From NCBI GenBank assembly GCA_905250025.1, contig CAJNOJ010000231.1, forward strand, positions 62,001 through 126,000: a DNA stretch of 64,000 bases, given 5' to 3'. The stretch comes from Adineta ricciae (taxonomy: Eukaryota > Rotifera > Eurotatoria > Adinetida > Adinetidae). The position numbers were made by a program, and so were the translations under genes. The notes below the pieces were generated by a model, which saw only the letters and a program-made list of their open reading frames with translations, ran no database searches and was not told the DNA's origin. This document shows positions 49,397-59,887 of the stretch, piece by piece (within the stretch, counting starts at the first letter, position 1; each line of letters begins with the position of its first letter).

Positions 49397-52213
49397 TTAT
49401 TGTTTCTTGCGCAGTCGTTCCACTAAATCTTCGTAGAGTTTTATTTTCGATAAGTCCGAACTAAAAGCTAAACGAGCAATGACAAGGGATCGTTCAGCAT
49501 TGGTGACAGCTGCAGAAAGATTTTTAAGATCTTCATACGCTCTGGCTGTGTTGTAATACATTATAGCCATTGATTGATGATTTGGCGAGGGTAACGTTTC
49601 TTGAATTCTGAGTGATTTTTCATACCATTCAATAGCTGCTGTCTTATCTTCCATCGATGAGTAGATTGAAGCAATGCCGCTATAGAGAGGGACCAACAAT
49701 GGATCGTTCGAAGAGAGCTTCTTCTCTCGAATGGCAACTGCTTTTTTGTAGTATTTGAGAGCATGTTGTCGATCTTCGATAGCATTGTATGCAACAGCAA
49801 GATTGTTGTAGTTAGTCGCTAGATCAAGCTCATCCGTTGTTGGAGATTTCTCACGAATGGCAATAGATTTCTTATAGAATTCGATTGCATTAGCATACTC
49901 CTTTGTAGTATGACAGATTGATGCAATACTCGAGTAATTGGCAGCCTGTAAAGATTCATCTGGAGAGACAGACTTTTCTCGAGCAGCCACTGCTTTCCTG
50001 TAGTACCGAAGAGCATTCGCATCATCATTCATCCAGCTATAAGCAACTGCTGTATTATTATAGTTCGTTGCGAGTTCTGCATCATCTCCGGAAGAAGTCG
50101 CCTCACGAATGGCGATTGACTTCTCATAAAATTCGATTGCTTTCGCATACTCTTTCATCGCACTGTACTTCGATGCAATATTTGTGTAGTTTGAAGCCAG
50201 AACGAGATCGTTGCCAGAAAGCACTTTTTCGCGAATAACCACTGCTTTCTTATAGTATTGAAGAGCATTCGCATCATCATTCATCCAACTATAAGCAACT
50301 GCAATATTATTATAGTTCGTTGCGAGTTCGGCCTCATCTCGCGATGCGCTGCCTTCTCGTATTGTTGCTGCCTTCTTGTAGAATAAGACAGCATTCGAAT
50401 AGTCCTTCATATCGAAATATACGGAGGCAATACTGTTGTTGGTTGATGCAAGTGTTGGATCATCAGACGATAGTTGTCGTTCTCGAATAGTCAACGCTTT
50501 TTGGTAATATCGTAGAGCATTGGATGTATCATTGGTGTGACTATATGCGGCAGCAATGTTGTTGTAATTAGTAGCCAAGTCGAGTTCCTCAGTCGATGAA
50601 GATTTCTCTCGTATACGAAGACTCTTCTTGTAGAATGTCACTGCTTGTGTATAATCTTTGGTGTCGAAATAAACGGAAGCGATGTTAGAGAAAGTAGAGG
50701 CAAGTATGAGGCTATCAGGTGACAGTTTGTTCTCTCGAATCACTCGTGCCTTTTCGTGATAAGCCAATGCTTTAGAGTAATCTTGTAGTGAATGATAGAC
50801 TATTCCAATGTTGCTGTATGAAGTTCCTATGTCTCGATGATCTGCAGGCAGCGTTTTCTGTTCAAGTTCAAGTGATTTTTCGTAATACGAAAGTGCTTTC
50901 TCGTGCTCATTCATTGCACTGTAAGTTAAACCAAGATTATTATAAATCATAGCCGTCTCGCGACTCTCAGAATTCGGTGATTTGCGCTGGATCTTGAGCG
51001 CATTTTCGAAAAATGTTAGGGCAGTAGTATATTCTTTTGTTGCATGATGCAGCGATCCAATTCTACTGTAAGTCGCAGCTGCTTTAGCGGATTGGCTAAG
51101 CTGTGGATTATTCTGACAAATTTCACACGCTCTTTGGTAGTTGAACTGTGCAGTAGAATAATCCTTCATTGACTGGTACACTGATCCAATGTTGTTATAC
51201 GAAGTAACAATTGATGGATGATTCGGAGGTAACGAACTTTGTTCGATTTTAAGAGACTTTTTATAAGATGATAAGGCTTTTCGATGATCTTCCATGGCAC
51301 TATAAATTGTACCAAGATTATTGTAACTGATTGCGATATCTGGATGATTCGATGCAAATGAACGTTGACGAATTGCGAGTGCTTTCTCATAATATGACAG
51401 CGCGTTTGATTTATCGTCCATTGAACTGTAGACTGATCCATAATGATCGTAAATACTGGCGAAACTAGGGTGATTTTCGGGAAAAGCTTGCTTCTCGATT
51501 GCAAGTGCTTTGCCAAAATACGAAAGCGCCATGGAATAATCTTCCATCGCGTTGTATATCGATCCAATACAACTATAACTATGAGCTCGATCTGGATGGT
51601 TTTCTGGAAGCGATGCTTCTCGAATCTTCAGTGATTTTTCATAGTACTCTAGCCCTTTTGTTTTATCACCCATCGAGCTATAGACGGATCCCAAGTTCCC
51701 ATAGCTTGTGGCTAAGTCGGGATGTTTTGACGGAAGGGATCTTTTTCGAGTGTCAAGTGCTTTTTGAGCATATTCGAGAGCCTTGGAATAGTCACCCATA
51801 TCTTGGTGCAACCCACTTATATTACCATACGTGGTTGCTAAGTCAGGATGGTTAAGTGGTAATGTTTTTTGACGAATCGCAAGCGCTCTTTCGTAGAATG
51901 AAAGTGCCTGTTTATAATCTGCTAGTAAACGATGCACTAGTCCAATGTTCCCGTACGTAGTTGCAAGTGCTAGATCGTCAGTAGAAAGCGACTTTTCTTC
52001 TATGCTTAATGTTTTATGATAAGACGAAAGCGCAGAAGGATAATCACCCAACGACTGATAAACACCAGCAATATTGTTATATGTTGGAGCTAAAGATGAG
52101 TCTTCCGCTCCCACGGCATCGACTTTACCTTGAAGAGCCTTTTCATAATAGGTAAGTGCTGTCTTGTAGTCTCCTTTTGCACTGAACACATATCCCAGCT
52201 GATGATTAATGTG
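49397..52213 (-). CDS. ART-TPR protein copy B, C-terminal TPR array
   Basis: About 22 TPRs of 42 residues, consensus LATSYGNLGSVYSSMGDKxKAL then EYYEKxLxIRxxSLPxNHPD, of kinesin-light-chain type. The array forms a superhelix that should bind partner or substrate proteins. It ends LYEDLVERLRKKQ at 49397. Its upstream end (51993-52213) is repeated exactly at 56011-56231, so the true N-terminal half is 56011-57737. Joined there the gene has 4323 nt, an exact 1441 codons. Later repeats (IREKxxxxDELDLATNYNNIA type) differ from the early ones, so the array probably grew in two phases. Confidence 0.85.
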   Translation of the reverse strand, partial: HINHQLGYVFSAKGDYKTALTYYEKALQGKVDAVGAEDSSLAPTYNNIAGVYQSLGDYPSALSSYHKTLSIEEKSLSTDDLALATTYGNIGLVHRLLADYKQALSFYERALAIRQKTLPLNHPDLATTYGNISGLHQDMGDYSKALEYAQKALDTRKRSLPSKHPDLATSYGNLGSVYSSMGDKTKGLEYYEKSLKIREASLPENHPDRAHSYSCIGSIYNAMEDYSMALSYFGKALAIEKQAFPENHPSFASIYDHYGSVYSSMDDKSNALSYYEKALAIRQRSFASNHPDIAISYNNLGTIYSAMEDHRKALSSYKKSLKIEQSSLPPNHPSIVTSYNNIGSVYQSMKDYSTAQFNYQRACEICQNNPQLSQSAKAAATYSRIGSLHHATKEYTTALTFFENALKIQRKSPNSESRETAMIYNNLGLTYSAMNEHEKALSYYEKSLELEQKTLPADHRDIGTSYSNIGIVYHSLQDYSKALAYHEKARVIRENKLSPDSLILASTFSNIASVYFDTKDYTQAVTFYKKSLRIREKSSSTEELDLATNYNNIAAAYSHTNDTSNALRYYQKALTIRERQLSSDDPTLASTNNSIASVYFDMKDYSNAVLFYKKAATIREGSASRDEAELATNYNNIAVAYSWMNDDANALQYYKKAVVIREKVLSGNDLVLASNYTNIASKYSAMKEYAKAIEFYEKSIAIREATSSGDDAELATNYNNTAVAYSWMNDDANALRYYRKAVAAREKSVSPDESLQAANYSSIASICHTTKEYANAIEFYKKSIAIREKSPTTDELDLATNYNNLAVAYNAIEDRQHALKYYKKAVAIREKKLSSNDPLLVPLYSGIASIYSSMEDKTAAIEWYEKSLRIQETLPSPNHQSMAIMYYNTARAYEDLKNLSAAVTNAERSLVIARLAFSSDLSKIKLYEDLVERLRKKQ

Positions 52214-52214
52214 N
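52214..52214. other. Assembly gap (N)
   Basis: A 1954-codon frame runs through here, but it fuses the ART half of one gene to the TPR half of another. Confidence 0.85.
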
Positions 52215-55200
52215 TCGAAGTAAACAGCAGCGATATTAGAGAAAGTAGAGGCAAGTATGAGACTATCAGGTGAAAGTTTGTTTTCTCGAATCACTCGTGC
52301 CTTTTCGTGATAAGCCAATGCTTTAGAGTAATCTTTTAATGAATGATAAACTATTCCAATGTTACTGTACGAAGTTGCTACATCTCGATGATCCGCAGGA
52401 AGAAGCTTGTGTTCAATTTGGAGTTCCTTCTCGTAGTATGAGAGTGCTTTTTCATATTCTTTCATTGCAGAATAGGTCACACCGACCTGATTATAAATAT
52501 ATGCCAGTTCCCGATTTTCAGGAGCCGATAATTTACTATGTATTTTTAATGCTTTCTCAAAGAACGAAAGAGAAACAGTGTACTCTTTCGTCTGATAGTG
52601 CAGTGAACCAATTTTGGTGAAAGTATCAACTGACTTATCTGATTGGCGCAGTTGTGGATTATTCTGACAAATTTCACACGCTTTCTGGTAGTTAAACTGT
52701 GCGGTTGGATAATCCTTCATCGATTGGTAAACCGACCCGATGTTATTGTATGCGAGAACAAGCGATGGATGATTCGGAGGTAATGAGCTCTGTTTCAATT
52801 GAAGTGATTTTTTGTACGATGCTAATGCTTTTTGTTTATCTCCCATCGAGCTGTAAACCATACCGAGATTGTTATAACTAGTAGCCGTATCTGGGTGATT
52901 CGATGGAAGTGAAAACTGACGATTATGGAGTGCTTTCTCATAATATGACAATGCAGTTGACTTTTCATCCATTGAGCTATAAACTGATCCAAAGTTATCG
53001 TAGGTATCAGCAAAGATAGGATGATTTTCGGGAAAAGCCTGCTTCCGAATTTTAAGTGCCCTTTCGAAATAGGAAAGTGCTTTGGGATAATCTTCCATCG
53101 TGTTATGTATTGATCCGATGCAACTGTAACTACTGGCTCGATCTGGATGGTTTTCTGGAAGGGATGCTTCCCTTATTTCTAAAGCTTTTTCATAGTACTC
53201 CAGTGCTTTGCTTTTATCGTCCATCCAACTATAAACAGATCCCAAGTTTCCATAGCTTGTAGCTAAGTCGGGATGTTTTGCTGGGAGGGATCTTTTTCGA
53301 GTGTCGAGTGCTTTTTGAGCATATTCGAGAGCCTTTGAGTAATCGCCCATCTCTTGATAAAGTCCGCTCATATGACTAAACATAGATCCGCAATCCGGAT
53401 GATTCGGCGGTAACACTTTTTGACGAATTGCAAGTGCTTTCTCATAGAATGCTTTTGTCTTGTCGTAATTGGCCAATGTTCTATGCATTAATCCGATACT
53501 ACAATACGTTGTGGCAAGCAGAGGATCATCCGTAGTTAAAGACTTCTCTTCAATTCTCAATGCTTTCTCATACGATGAAAGTGCAGAAGGATAATCACCC
53601 AACGATCGATAAACACCAGCAATATTATGATAAGTCGGAGCTAAAGAAGGATCCTCAGCTCCTAGAGCATCTCCTTTGTTCTGAATAGCTTTTTCGTAAT
53701 ACGAGAGTGCAGTTCGGTAGTCACCTTTCTGACTAAAAACCCACCCAAGTTGATGATTTAAATATGACTGCCGTCGCCAATTGTTATCCTCTACTGACCC
53801 AATCTGCGTGCCATAAATATCGTGTGCTTGATTGTATTCTCCCATTTTCAGCATCAGATGACCAAGTTTACTCATTGAATCACCCTCACCTAGTTCTTTT
53901 CTCATGTAGTCACCAAGAACCTTCAGTTGCACATCATTGTCGCTCGTCAGTGCTAACTTCACTTGCCAAAATCGATCACCAACTTGTTCGGTACCCATGA
54001 TTCGAAATACTGTGTGCATCGAAAACAGATCTTCACTTTCACTTTCGAATGCACCTTCCTTGTCGACGAACGCAAATGGCACCGACGATATCTTCGGATT
54101 GATCTCCATCTCAAACAGCACTGCCACAACATTTTCATTGCCATGTGCATTTTGTGCAAAGCGCTGTGCAACTTTTATGTTCAGACTGGTCGATAGAAAG
54201 TTATTAAATGACAGCAGACCACCTTGACCCGTCCTGATCTTTTCCAGCTCTTCCGGAGCCACACCTTGACCTCGATAAACCACGAACTTACTGCCGTCGC
54301 GTGTTTCCGACTGTTGTCTGTGCAATTCGACAATCTGCCGATGTAGATCTTGCACGAAGAAGCCCATCTTCATGATTGTTTCCACATCTTGTGTCCGCAA
54401 AGCTCGATTGAGTGAACCATACAGAAATGATTCTTTCGTGTACCAGTAGACGGCCAAGTCACTCTTGTATTCGATGGCGAATTCATCGATGAGCGTCAGC
54501 TGATAAATGCTATCTGCATATTTGCTCTGACAGTATTCGACTAGCTTGTTCTTTGCATCGGGTTCATGTTTCATTTCGATGAGAATGTCTTTGAGTAGTT
54601 GTGAGTACATGAATGCTGGATCGAGCTCGTTGGTAGCTGACGTGGGAAGATCCATTCGACGTATGACACTGATCGGTGTCGAACCACCAATGAGAGCGCT
54701 ATCAGTTTTGATCTTCTGGTAAATGTCTTCGATGTTGAAGAGGATTTCTTTGACTTTTTTCGACCATTTGGCTGCCCAAGGTAGACGATGTTGTTTTGCT
54801 TGGCTGAAAATATAGATGGCATGGATTTGAGGTTTGTGATGAACAAGAGGCAGCAGTTGTTCGCCTAGTGCATCGGACACGATGAGAAAGACCTTTTTAT
54901 CTTGAACGGTATCGATATGGTGGAGACATTGTTGGATATCTGTGCATGTGTAGACTGATGGTGTAATTCGTTGAAGTTTTGTCAGCGTATCTTGATATGA
55001 TTTTTTAGACAAATCTATATTGGTATCTGTCCAGATAATCACAACATTTTGATTAGTCTGGCTAACCGGATTTATGGATGGATTTTTTATTTTTTTCTTT
55101 GAGTTGGATATAGACTTGGTATCATTGTCGTTATTGTTCGTCGTAGTCGGTTGCGTCGTAATAATATCTGATGTATTAATATTTTCTACTTGTGGGTCGT

Positions 55201-55261
55201 TTGTATGAAGTAAGGGCACCAGTGGCTCTTGAACAACATGCACGCTATTATTGCAGCCCAT
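52215..55261 (-). CDS. ART-TPR protein copy A, N-terminal half
   Basis: Starts MGCNNSVHV: Gly2 with Ser6 and Cys3 fits myristoylation plus palmitoylation, so probably membrane-bound. A low-complexity linker follows, then a Rossmann-like domain (about 72-185: VVIIWTDTNID, VFLIVSDALGEQLLPLV). Next comes the ADP-ribosyltransferase domain (about 215-425) with Arg330 in VVYRGQG, STS at 357-359 in NNFLSTSLN, and E408-S-E410 in ESESEDLFSMHTVFRI, the R-S-ExE signature of arginine-specific enzymes. About 13 TPRs follow up to the gap. Function: mono-ADP-ribosylation of proteins recruited by the TPRs (inferred). The tail is probably 42359-43454. Confidence 0.87.
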
Positions 55262-55812
55262 TTCTAATGTGAGGTGAAAACAACCTTTCTTTGAAATAAT
55301 TCAGATGATTGTTGTGAACTAGCTGACCGATATATTTTTTATGCTTTCAGTCTGAGTATTTGTCCTACTAAATCTATGCAGTAAACAAAGACTATAGATA
55401 TACAGAGAAATAGACTATTTGGTAGGGTTAAACATTTTACAAGGACTCAGCAGCGAACTACTTCCTACGTCTGAACTTGTTGCGGAGTCACACTTACTTC
55501 GGTGTCAGTACTTTAACTGAAGAGTATATGAATTTTTATCAAGAAAATTTCAAAAATCCTACCGCGAAGCACCTTTGAAAAGTCGTGTTGATGTATATAC
55601 TAATTGGGGATATATTTTTTATTAAGGATTTTTCCCAACTTCTTCAAATTTACCTTTTATTTTGATGCAACCGCAAGCTTTTGATATTCGTTTGGATCTC
55701 AATAATAGTTTTTACAGTATATAAAGAATTGTGATAAAATCTGTTTTTCGTCAAAACTCTTTTTTTGTCATGAGTATGCGGAGACTGTGTGATTTATGTT
55801 TATCAAGATAAG
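55262..55812. promoter_or_regulatory. Upstream region of ART-TPR copy A
   Basis: About 550 bases of AT-rich DNA between the start of copy A and an inverted TPR fragment. No specific site recognised. Confidence 0.4.
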
Positions 55813-56009
55813 GAGAATTGAAGAGAAGTCTTTAACTACGGATGATCCTCTGCTTGCCACAACGTATTGTAGTATCGGATTAATGCATAGAACATTGGCC
55901 AATTACGACAAGACAAAAGCATTCTATGAGAAAGCACTTGCAATTCGTCAAAAAGTGTTACCGCCGAATCATCCGGATTGCGGATCTATGTTTAGTCATA
56001 TGAGCGGAC
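55813..56009 (+). pseudogene. Inverted fragment of an ART-TPR gene
   Basis: About 197 bases in reverse orientation matching 53364-53560 of copy A, starting abruptly at gagaattgaag and encoding RIEEKSLTTDDPLLATTY and on to the gap at 56010. It has no ART domain and no start. It lies head to head with copy A. Either a truncated inverted copy or a chimeric contig end. Confidence 0.7.
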
Positions 56010-56010
56010 N
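56010..56010. other. Assembly gap (N)
   Basis: The right side (56011-56231) is identical to 51993-52213, a 221-base overlap with a different contig end. Confidence 0.85.
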
Positions 56011-57737
56011 TTTTCTTCTATGCTTAATGTTTTATGATAAGACGAAAGCGCAGAAGGATAATCACCCAACGACTGATAAACACCAGCAATATTGTTATAT
56101 GTTGGAGCTAAAGATGAGTCTTCCGCTCCCACGGCATCGACTTTACCTTGAAGAGCCTTTTCATAATAGGTAAGTGCTGTCTTGTAGTCTCCTTTTGCAC
56201 TGAACACATATCCCAGCTGATGATTAATGTGTGACTGTATCTGAGCGTTATTTTTCTCTCTTGAGCCGAAGTGTGTAGCATAAATATCTTCTGCTTGATT
56301 ATATTCTCCCATCTTCAGCATCAGATGACCAAGTTTACTCATTGAATCACCTTCACCAAGTTCTTTTCTCATGTAATCACCAAGAACCTTCAGTTGCACA
56401 TCATTATCACTTGTCAGAACTAACCTCACCTGCCACAACTGATCAACTTCTACGGCATCTATGATTCGAAACACCGTGTGCATCGAAAACAGATCTTCAC
56501 TTTCACCTTCGATTGCACTCTCTTTGTCGACGGACGCAAATGGAACTGACGATATTTTCGGATCGATCTCCATCTCAAATATCACAGCCACCACATTTTC
56601 ATTACCATGTGCATTTTGTGCAAAGCGCTGTGCGACTTCTATCTTCAGAGTGGTCGATAGGAAGTTATTAAACGACAGCAGACCACCTTGACCCGTCCTG
56701 ATCTTTTCCAGCTCTTCCAGAGCCACACCTTGACCTCGATAAACCACGAACTTACCGCCGTCGCGTGTTTCCGATTGTTGTTTGTAGCGTTCCACTATTT
56801 GTCGATGTAGATCTTGCACGAAGAAGCCCATCTTCATGATCATTTCCACATCTTGTGTCCGCAAAGCTCGATTGAGTGAACCATACAGAAATGATTCTTT
56901 CGTGTACCAGTAGACTGCCAAGTCACTCTTGTATTCGATGGCGAATTCATCGATGAGCGTCAGCTGACAAATGCTATCTGCATATTTGCTCTGACAGTAT
57001 TCGACTAGCTTGTTCTTTGCATCGGGTTCATGTTTCATTTCGATGAGAATGTCTTTGAGTAGTTGTGAGTACATGAATGCTGGATCGAGCTCGTTGGTAG
57101 CTGACGTGGGAAGATCCATTCGACGTATGACACTGATCGGTGTCGAACCACCAATGAGAGCGCTATCAGTTTTGATCTTCTGGTAAATGTCTTCGATGTT
57201 GAAGAGGATTTCTTTGACTTTTTTCGACCATTTGGCTGCCCAAGGTAGACGATGTTGTTTTGCTTGGCTGAAAATATAGATGGCATGGATTTGAGGTTTG
57301 TGATGAACGAGAGGTAGCAGCTGTTCGCCGAGTGCATCGGACACGATGAGAAAGACCTTTTTATCTTGAACGGTATCGATATGGTGGAGACATTGTTGGA
57401 TGTCTGTGCATGTGTAGACTGATGGTGTAATTCGTTGAAGTTTTGTCAGCGAATCTTGATATGAATTTGTTGACGGATCAATAGTGACATCAACCCAAAC
57501 AATGTCAACATGATCTTTGAATTTATTATTCGAACTAGTAGGAGGTTTGTGATTCTTTTTGTTTTCGCTTAATTGTTTTTCAGGACTTGGATTATTTGGT
57601 TTCAATTTGTCGTCCGTTGCAGCATTTGGCGTATGATCTGTGGGAGTAGACGTTTTGCTCGGGTCATCGTCCACATCAGGGCCCGAAGTGAGTTCGATAA
57701 CGTCGTCTATATCCGTAGTACTATTGGTGCAACCCAT
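56011..57737 (-). CDS. ART-TPR protein copy B, N-terminal half
   Basis: Starts MGCTNSTTDIDDV, again a myristoylation/palmitoylation-type end. The next 75 residues have no similarity to copy A, but from SYQDSLTKLQRITPSVYT on the two proteins are nearly identical for about 220 residues. The ART signature is complete: VVYRGQG, NNFLSTTLK and EGESEDLFSMHTVFRI. The first TPRs (HQLGYVFSAKGDYKTALTYY) run to the gap and continue at 52213. Key residues are intact, so it is probably active. It lies upstream of a receptor relic and a DUF3638-type gene on the same strand. Confidence 0.87.
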
Positions 57738-59030
57738 CTAAAGAAAATTCCTATTGGTTCGCGCTGAACCTACAATTTAAAATTCGTTCTAGTCGTAGTA
57801 AATGGTGATAGCTGTGAAATATTCCGAAACAGCGGTGAATACCTACTATTTGTTGCCGTCTCCTTTTGTAGAATTCGGTGTCGTTATCAAGACTTTGACC
57901 AAATAGATAAGGTGGTAAAAACGCACGTTTACAGAAGAGTTGTTGCAAAGAAAAACAAAAGTGAGTCTTTTTCTATGAAACGTTTCAATTACATGTTATT
58001 TTGATATATGCTGAATGGTATATCATTAGTTTGATAATGACCGTGAAAAGCGATGAGATAGAATAATGACATTAACGTGCGGTTGTTAAACAGCCACTGA
58101 TAACGTTGATGTAAAGTATCTTCGTGTTCGTCATAAATAGTTCTGCATCCAATTTGAAAGTTCCTGTGCGGATCGGATAAGTTGTCCAATTGTCGACGTC
58201 TATCTTCGATTTAGGACTATTGCATCAGTAGGAAATATTGCTCTTTTGTCACTTTCCAACGAATACAAACAGTTTGAATTGTTCTTAAGTCGTGAAACTT
58301 TGAGAAGTATTTTATTTAACTAAATAACACTCAAAAATGAATACACGCATCGAAATAGCTGATAGCCCAATCGCTTTCGTTATCAGCAAAATTTACATCT
58401 CCAAGATGTTCGAATAAATCAATACTATCTCGTCTGATTACAGATTGGTCAAATAGCAAAGTACTAGAATTACCTGAGAAACAAGCAGAACTTATTTCTG
58501 AATCAATTTATAAAATATATTTTGTAATTATGCATTTGAGGTCAAAGACTATTTAGGTTAAATATTTACTTTAACAAGAATTTCTCTAAAGCACAAGCTA
58601 TCCACATAACAATGACACGAAGTAGAAAAAAAATTCGATAGTGTAAACCAGATTAATGAACGCATTATCTGTACATAACCGAATCATCTTCATGTAAAAA
58701 TTTCATAATTAGATGATATTACCATATGAATATTCACGAATAGTTAGAAAAGAATTCACTAGTTTACTGAAGTAGCAATTTATAATCTTTACATCGCTTT
58801 TTTTATGATTTTGCATTGGTAACGAGAGAAACATACGTATGTATAATGCCTTTGGCCATCTCCTCTCGTTGCAAGATGAGCACGAATGTAATCTTAGTAT
58901 CTTCTGAGCCATGATTTATACCGATCGATATTTTCACCACTAGCTGTACAATGCAAAGTATCTCAATCGCTGGGTATTTTCCTATCTATATCATTATTGT
59001 CAGTAAAATATGCCATAAAGTTTCAATGAT
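57738..59030. other. Intergenic region, nothing recognised
   Basis: About 1.3 kb, AT-rich; presumed promoter of ART-TPR copy B at the left end. No gene or repeat I can support. Confidence 0.45.
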
Positions 59031-59039
59031 GTTGATCGC

Positions 59040-59717
59040 TATAATACATGTTTGTTCACACTTGTCTATGGATGTGCCTTACTCAGTTTGATTATTTTTA
59101 CACTACAAAATAATCTCCGACGGGTTGAATTTCAAGACTATCTGAGTTATTCAACATATGCTGCAGTGAATTATTCCGTTTTAATTCAAGCTCTCTATCG
59201 TTACATCAATGTTCAATATCCCAATTGTACGCTCTGGAAATCGTTCAAATCTCAACAATTTTTCATTTCTATAACATAGATCTTTAGTCACACACATCCG
59301 ATTGTATTTCTACTTGCTAATGAACTTATCTATGATGCTAATAATCAAATATGTCAAGTACCTTTTCGGTTGTCATTTTATTTACTCCATGGTTCATTTT
59401 TGACTTCCATCCTTCCAGTAGCGACCATTATGATCATTTATGTGAAATTGGTCTTCCATATATCCGACACCAGTTATCATCTTATGTCGTATACAAAGAG
59501 ATTTGCGAATGATTCGATGTACGGTCTTGACCATAATGATTTTATTAGCATTTGCCTTTCCTTATGTCCTAGTCGTAATCATGTCATTATCTCATAGGAC
59601 ACCGAAATATCATTTTCGAGTGATGGATATATTCTTACGTTAGATGAATCGTTATTGTTTGTTTTATTGATCATATTTTATATTACTGACGCATTGAAAG
59701 GATCTTTAATGACATGA
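59040..59717 (+). pseudogene. Rhodopsin-type 7TM receptor pseudogene
   Basis: The plus strand gives a TM3-like region (YSVLIQALYRYINVQYPN, the DRY-box area), then a TAG at 59277. After it come an extracellular loop (ELIYDANNQICQVPFRL) and TM5 (FLTSILPVATIMIIYVKLVF). After a frame shift near 59490 follow RIQRDLRMIRCTVLTIMILL and AFAFPYVLVVIMSLSHRTP (TM6). After another stop come DESLLFVLLIIFYITDALKG (TM7). Order and spacing fit a class A receptor of the expanded rotifer type. TM1-2 are not visible. One stop in the middle, one frame shift and one late stop make it non-functional. Confidence 0.65.
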
Positions 59718-59887
59718 AGAAAGAAACCGAATTAGATTGATTGTAACTTAATTCGACCGTTGTTCGCTCAGCGTTTACTCATTGAAAACGTGTCATATGG
59801 TCATGTTTATTCAGAAAAGTAACAAACAAAAATGAATGACATTGGTGTGATTATCATCGTGAAAAACCTGAGAAATGGCTGAAAGAC

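Noticed and set aside
49397-55261. A single 1954-residue ART-TPR protein
   Set aside because: The frame crosses an N at 52214 where the TPR register restarts; overlap evidence assigns the two halves to different genes.
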